From: Oikopleura dioica
Lineage: Eukaryota; Chordata; Appendicularia; Copelata; Oikopleuridae
Assembly: GCA_907165135.1 (NCBI GenBank)
Contig: OU015569.1
Span: forward strand, 8,246,501 to 8,310,500
DNA: 64,000 bases
Direction: 5' to 3'
The notes beneath the pieces are model-generated. The model saw only the letters and a list, made by a program, of their open reading frames with translations. It had not been told where the DNA came from and did not search any database. The translations under genes and the position numbers were made by a program. This document shows, piece by piece, positions 58,850 to 64,000 of the stretch. Each line of letters begins with the position of its first letter. Within the stretch, counting starts at the first letter, position 1.

Positions 58850-59517
58850 TTTATGCTTTGAGAAGGCATAATTAAAATAGAGCTTAGATATTTACTGACA
58901 AATTTATGAAGTATGCCTTATTTATTTATGCCCTCCTTCAGCGGGGTCGTAAGAATTAAGGTGGCTGCTTTTCTAAATTTTTCAACAGTCATTTCTCTTT
59001 TTTTCGTGTCAAAACTGATTCTGATTGGTCCTTGTTGTTAGCGAATAACGGTTTTCGACGAAATTTCAAATGGTAATTTCATACATTTCGAATCAAAAGA
59101 GATCATTTTGATAACTCTATCCAAGTGAGGAGTTTAATTTATCTATTTTTGTTTTCATATTCCTAGAACTAGCATTAGAGTAAGAACACTGGCATCCAAA
59201 TGCAACGGAAATGCAAATAAGACGCTGATGACGAGGAATGACTCAGTCTTAGTGAGTTCTTGTTTGGTTCCTTTCTTCCCCTTGACTTATCGCTGGAAGT
59301 AATCATTCACTGATTATCATTGATAAGCGTTTACTACTCCGGTCCCCCGCTGTGAAACTAAGAATTCTGATCACCTGCGATTCAATACCCCACCAAGCTT
59401 GGTGGCGCTATATGCTGCTCACTGTGTCTCATAAAAGCGCCTCTGAATCTGAAAAGAACAAAACATTTAATTTGAAGTCATACAAATTTATTAAGTTTGA
59501 TTATCCGACTCCTTGAA
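58850..59517. other. Divergent region between NUDT19-like gene and tandem family copy 1
   Basis: No coding sequence is supported. AAGCTTGGTGGCGCTATAT near 59396 recurs in slightly altered form (CAAGGTTGGTAGCGCTATAT) upstream of copy 2 (about 61108), marking a conserved piece of the tandem repeat unit. Confidence 0.45.
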
Positions 59518-60396
59518 ATGCCAAAAGCCGCCCTTACTGACGAGATGAAGAAAATAATCCGTGAAAAGTATGATAACACCGAACCTAAAATGAAAACGGC
59601 TGATCTTAGCAAGTGGGCAACGAAGGAGCTGGGCAAGCCGATCTCTCCGGCAGTCTGCAACGCTATCAAAAAGACGTCGAAGCGGGAAAAGGAAAGGGTT
59701 CATATTATTCTACTCTATTGTCAACATAAGAGATAGTTAACATTTTAGTATCTCCGCTAGTTTATCAATTTTGAACCCTTGAAATAGCTTGAGAATCCTG
59801 GACGAGCCGCTTTCGAGGAATTCGTTGCCTTCCAAGCGAAGGTCTCCTTCAACTCCCAACGGCAATACGCCTCCCGATCTGACATCATTGAGATCGCAAA
59901 GTACTGCACTGGAATCAACTTCTTCGGTAATTTTCAGCATTTATAATTATTCATATTGAAATCTTTCCAAGAGAAAGAAAACATCCCTGCCTTGAATTCA
60001 AACTGGTTTTCCATCCTCCGCGATTCTTACGGACTCCCGAAAAATGCCCGAGCTCTGACTGGAGGTTTTTTCGCCATTCCTTCTACCGCTGCCGAGCGAC
60101 GAGCACAAGACAGACGCATCCAGATGCAAGCTGATTTCAGACTCCGACCCAAGGTGCTAACTCCTTACAGCTGGGAATTCATCGAGGAGAAATATCTCTA
60201 CAACTGGGCCAACTCCGACTCCGGCCTTAGCTTCAGCAAACTCCAGGACGAGAGCCTCAAGTTTCTCCTCACGGAACGCCCACAGGGTCCTCCACTCCAG
60301 GTAGTGGTTAAAAACCCTTCTTCTCTAAATAACTTGATTCAGGTCTACAAAATGCCCTACGAGAGACAATCTCCCGACTTCGACGAAATCCAGTAA
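59518..60396 (+). CDS. Tandem orphan family, copy 1 (233 residues)
   Basis: Four exons join in phase: 59518..59697, 59788..59926, 59972..60300 and 60343..60396. The N-terminal exon encodes a compact domain (LTDEMKKIIREKYDNTEPKM...ADLSKWATKELGKPISPAVC) that looks like a helix-turn-helix fold of the homeodomain-like/CENP-B type, by pattern only. Exon 2 is AAFEEFVAFQAKVSFN. Exon 3 holds NSNWFSILRDSYGLPKN, FRLRPKVLTPYSWEFIEEKY and LYNWANSDSGLSF. Exon 4 is the acidic tail YKMPYERQSPDFDEIQ. There is no signal peptide or membrane segment. Intron 1 has complementary ends (separate entry). I do not recognise the family outside this locus; DNA binding is a guess. Confidence 0.75.
59694..59780. repeat. 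Complementary arms flanking intron 1 of copy 1
   Basis: AAGGGTTCA (59694-59702) spans the 5' splice site and TGAACCCTT (59772-59780) lies just before the 3' splice site of intron 59698-59787. The nine bases pair perfectly, bringing both splice sites to the base of one stem. Confidence 0.7.
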
Positions 60397-61259
60397 CTCA
60401 AACAACGAATGGCGGCTGCAATTGTTGTAGCGACTAGAATCCTGCCCTGGCCTCAGTATACTGTAGAACTGTTGCTGCTAAATCTCTCTTCCTTTTTTAA
60501 CCCTGCTGTAGAGTTACATCGGCACCCTATTGTTAGCATGTTAAATAAATAAGACGAAATGATCAAAAAGAATCCTAACTATTCACTTTTTTAGACTGTC
60601 AGTCTTCCTTGTTTTCAATTATATATTTATCATCAGTAATATGAAAAATGAAATTTACAGTCGACTCGCAAAATTTTGATCTTTTTTTGGTGATCTTTCT
60701 AACACTAGTATCTGTATGCGTCGTAATTATATTAAAAGTTGAAGTGAAAAAGGTCGAAGGGATAATCTCATGGCTGAATGGTGGGCGCTTCCCACTGAAT
60801 CGTTTCTCTCTCGCTCGAACTGAGTCGAAACGCGGATCATTGCCCGATACTTGAAGTGCCTGTCTATGATTGGATTTCAGTTCGTTCTTACTTTCGAAAT
60901 CCATCAGGAAGCAGCGGAAGGTGTCAAAGGCGCCCGAGAGCATCCAGTTACAAGCGCGTGCACCGGAACCACGCAGGTTCAATCCAAAAAGGTTATAGCC
61001 TGCAGCTACCCTAAACTGAGGTAAAACCTAAACTGAGGAATAAGAGACTTTTTCATCAACGGCTTTTCCTCGAGCCCCATCGGAATCCAAGGCTCGGATA
61101 TCCTAACAAGGTTGGTAGCGCTATATCATATAGGCTAATAGACTATTAGTAATAGCATACAGGCATATAATATGTAGCTCACCTGGCGGTAGCGTATCAT
61201 TTTATTTAAATTTAATCATCCGGATTATAATAATAAAATATTTTAGTCGAATCGCCGAA
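60397..61259. other. Spacer between family copies 1 and 2
   Basis: Just after the stop, CTCAAACAACGAATGGCGG and GTTGTAGCGAC are shared with the 3' flank of copy 2. TCTTCCTTGTTTTC (about 60602) and CCTCAGTATACT (about 60453) recur in the spacer before copy 3. No further gene is supported; open frames at 60599-60982 are not convincing. Confidence 0.45.
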
Positions 61260-62156
61260 ATGCCAAAAGCCGATCTTACTGACGACATGAAGAAGATCAT
61301 CGCTAAAAAGTACGACAATACGGAGCCTAAAATGAGCACAGCCGACCTCTGCGAGTGGGCGGCGAAGGAGCTTGGTAAACCCGTCTCAGCTGCAGTCTGC
61401 AATGCTATTAAGAGGACATCAAAGAGATACAAGGAAAGGGTTTATCTCAGACTGGTTTTATATTTAACTTAAGGTGTAGAAACTTCTGGGAACTGCCTAT
61501 ATAGAGAGTGAACCCTTAAAAAAGCAAGAGAATCCATCACAGGCAGCATTTGATGAATTCGTAGCATTTCAAGCGAAAGTCTCCTTCAACGAACAACGGA
61601 TGTACACTTCAAGAGCTTACACCATTGAACTCGCCAAGAACTGCAGTCGACTGGATTTCTTTGGTGAGTTAAGATTTTTATAAATAATGTAAGAATTTTC
61701 TCAGATGGTGAAAAAATCCCTGCTTTGTCAGCAACCTGGTATTCCGCCCTGCGAGATTCATACGGACTTCCGAAAAATACGCGAGCTCTCAACTTGGATC
61801 ATGTGGAGTATCGAGCTCCAAGAAATGATGACGAGGAACGTGCGATACAGAGATATTTTCAGATGTATGAAGATTTCAAGGTCCGGCCAAAGGTCCTCAC
61901 TCCATACAGCTGGGAGTTCATCGAGGAGAAGTATCTCTACCACTGGGTCAATGGCTGCTCAAACCTTAGCTACAATGAGCTCAAGGAAGAAGATCATAAA
62001 CTCCAGTATCAGATTCTCACAAAGCCTGAAGAAGTGCCAGAGGCAGGCCCCCCACTTCAGGTAAAATAAAAATTTATATTTTATCTAAAATTATCAATTT
62101 AGGTTTACAAAATGCCCGACGAGGAAGAATCTCCCGACTTCGACGAGGTCCAGTAA
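61260..62156 (+). CDS. Tandem orphan family, copy 2 (242 residues)
   Basis: Four exons in phase: 61260..61439, 61525..61663, 61705..62060 and 62103..62156. Exons 1, 2 and 4 have exactly the same lengths as in copy 1 (180, 139, 54); exon 3 is 27 nt longer. Conserved blocks are LTDDMKKIIAKKYDNTEPKM, AAKELGKPVSAAVCNAIK, AAFDEFVAFQAKVSFNEQ, LRDSYGLPKN, RPKVLTPYSWEFIEEKY and MPDEEESPDFDEVQ. The third exon carries a more acidic insert (RNDDEERAIQRYFQMYEDF). All splice sites are GT-AG. The ATG is preceded by TTTTAG followed by about 15 nt, which could be a trans-splice or 5' UTR acceptor. Confidence 0.78.
61436..61517. repeat. Complementary arms flanking intron 1 of copy 2
   Basis: AAGGGTTTA (61436-61444) and TGAACCCTT (61509-61517) pair along nine positions with one G-U wobble in RNA, in the same place as in copies 1 and 3 although the intron interior is unrelated. 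Confidence 0.65.
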
Positions 62157-63237
62157 CTCAAAAAACGAATGACGGCTGCGATTGTTGTAGCGACAAGACT
62201 CATACCTAGGGACTTTCACGGAAAAACGACTGCCCTTCGATTTTCGTAAAAATTTCCTTAAAAGTATGGATTTTTCAGCTGATTCTGATGATACCAAAAT
62301 CTTTTTGATCGGATAATGCTGCGGAAGACAAACTCAAGACTACTCTTAAAGCTGACCGATTTTTCACCCGAGTTTTCTGGGTCACTTGCTTATTATTTTT
62401 CGAAAATTTCTTTGCAAACATGAAGCTTAGGACTTCCGGGAACTTTTTTGTGTTAATCACCCGGTATTGTTTGCATCTGATTCCGTGTACTGGGTCAAAG
62501 CAAGCACCCACTGAGATTATGGCGCGCGTTAATGCTTTTCGGGCTCCCCGCGCAGCGTGCAAAGCACTAGCGCGCCGTCACTTTTACTTAGTTATCTGAT
62601 GATTGTGGCCGACTAGTAGAACCAAGTAAATTTATTTTTTGAGAGATTAAGAAAAAGGGTCTGATAGAAAACATATCGAAAAAAGAATGACGAGGCAAGA
62701 CGAGCTCTATACTTTTTCGATCTTTGAAAGATAAATTCGATGTTTTTCATAATATTCAATATTTTTTGCCAATTTTTCGATCATATTTGGAATCAGCAGG
62801 TAAGAAAACATGTTTTTTCTGAAAAATCAAGAAAAACGGATGGCTATTTCGGGTAGTTGGGAAAGCGAAAATTGGGCCCTCGCGCTCCCGTGATAGTCCC
62901 TACTCATACCATTGCCTCAGTATACTAAATAAGTGTTGCGCTTAAAATCTCCTTCATTTTAGTTTCCTTTCTAATATTATGATAAGCCGGAAGAATGAAA
63001 TATAATGATGTTTGTCTAATTATAAAACTATTGTTACACTTGCTAAGCTCATAATTAAGATTAAAGTCTTCCTTGTTTTCTATTTGAATTATTTTTCATA
63101 CTTATTATCAATTATCATCAAGCGCCTTCGAATATCCATATTTTCACGCTTGTAGCTCACTCCGTCTATTAAAACTGCTCTTTCAATTTAAAATCTAACC
63201 AAATGATTATTTTAGTCTGAAAACTCGAATCATCGAA
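62157..63237. other. Spacer between family copies 2 and 3
   Basis: The first 60 nt match the 3' flank of copy 1. GCCTCAGTATACT (about 62926) and TCTTCCTTGTTTTC (about 63068) are shared with the spacer after copy 1, so the repeat unit includes non-coding DNA. No other gene is supported. Confidence 0.45.
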
Positions 63238-63972
63238 ATGCCAAAACCCACCCTTACGGACGAGATGAAGAAAATCATCCGCGATAAGTACGACTCCACG
63301 GAACCAAAGATGAAAACAGCCGATCTTTGCGAGTGGGCGGAAAGGGAACTCGGCAAGCCGATCTCTGCTGCAGTTTGCAACAATATCAAAAAGACGTCGA
63401 AGCGAAATAAGGAAAGGGTTCATCTTAGAACTTTACTGTGGCTTTGTACAAATCAAGTTCATCTAAAGTGAACCCTTGAACAAGCTTGAGAATCCGAAAC
63501 GAGCCGCTTTCGAAAGCTTTGTCGCTTTTCAAGCCAAAGTTCTCTTCAATACTGCACGAAATCGCACATCGAGAGCATCCATTATTGAAATCGCTCAGTA
63601 TTGCAGGGAGCTCGAGTTCTTTGGTAATTCTAAGATTTCACTTGGTTTTTAAAAGTTTTTTTAGACAAGAAGAGTATTCCTGCGTTCACTCCATCCTGGT
63701 ATTCGAATCTCCGTGATTCATACGGTCTGCCGAAGAATACTCGGCCTCTTCAATACGCATGGAGGCCAATTGTTCGAACTGCTGCCGAGAGACGCGAAAG
63801 AGATAGACTAGACCAGATGCGTGCTGAATTCAGGGTCCGACCCAAAGTGCTCACTCCTTACAGCTGGAAATTCATCGACGACTGCTTTCTCTACAACTGG
63901 CTCAGCCGTAGCCACAAGGAACTCGATTATGACACTATCCCGGCTGACCGCCCTAAAATGCCCGTACTCCAG
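63238..63972 (+). CDS. Tandem orphan family, copy 3, 3' end outside the window
   Basis: Three exons are visible: 63238..63417, 63485..63623 and 63665..63972, with the next donor (GTAATAAG) at 63973 and the last exon missing beyond 64000. Exon 1 (180) and exon 2 (139) match the other copies exactly in length. Conserved blocks include LTDEMKKIIRDKYDSTEPKM, ERELGKPISAAVCNNIKK, AAFESFVAFQAKVLFN, LRDSYGLPKN and RPKVLTPYSWKFIDDCFLYN. It has drifted more in exon 3 (WLSRSHKELDYDTIPADRPK). More copies may follow to the right. Confidence 0.75.
63414..63477. repeat. Complementary arms flanking intron 1 of copy 3
   Basis: AAGGGTTCA (63414-63422) and TGAACCCTT (63469-63477) pair perfectly over nine bases around the 67-nt intron 63418-63484. 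Confidence 0.7.
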
Positions 63973-64000
63973 GTAATAAGCAATATCTTTTATTGACTAA

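Overview
This is nuclear DNA of a compact-genome animal. Genes have many short introns (mostly about 40-90 nt), intergenic gaps are often under 250 bp, and most recognisable proteins are animal families (DUOXA, TRPM, neurabin, MNK, BBS1, PLEKHM1, SR protein, mitochondrial HSP60 and MIPEP). Dense packing, roughly 45-nt introns, at least one likely G*-AG intron and a Ty3/gypsy retrotransposon fit an appendicularian tunicate such as Oikopleura dioica. That assignment is an inference; no species marker was seen.

Layout, left to right. 0-5.5 kb: the 5' part of a class A GPCR (-), a GPI-anchored alpha-carbonic anhydrase with a His/acidic tail (-), and a secreted Cys-rich/mucin-like/kelch-like protein (+). 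5.5-14.3 kb: a secreted MAM + galaxin-like protein (-), a short TRPM-family channel (+) and a neurabin/spinophilin-type PDZ protein (+). 14.8-20.4 kb: an orphan 104-residue protein, a gene-poor stretch, and a DUOX maturation factor (+). 21.4-49.7 kb: a run of seven minus-strand genes, namely an unrecognised seven-exon gene, a three-dsRBD protein like the N-terminus of DHX9, HSP60 with a heat-shock element array upstream, mitochondrial intermediate peptidase, BBS1, a PLEKHM1-like RUN-PH-RH protein, and MNK kinase. A full-length Ty3/gypsy LTR element (33358-41541) sits antisense inside one intron of the PLEKHM1-like gene. 49.7-59 kb: a sparse region with tRNA-Ile(UAU), then minus-strand genes for an LRR membrane protein, a small orphan, a two-RRM SR protein and a NUDT19-type Nudix hydrolase. 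59.5-64 kb: three tandem plus-strand copies of an unrecognised gene family; the third runs off the window.

The most interesting items are the tandem orphan family, whose first introns carry conserved terminal complementary arms; the young retrotransposon, with a classic -1 slippery heptamer at the gag stop and several further -1 breaks at homopolymers; and matching one-base homopolymer breaks in host genes (HSP60, dsRBD protein), which probably point to undercalled homopolymers in the assembly.

Exon boundaries were read by eye from splice signals, phase and family similarity. Boundaries given as exact were checked for phase; others are approximate.
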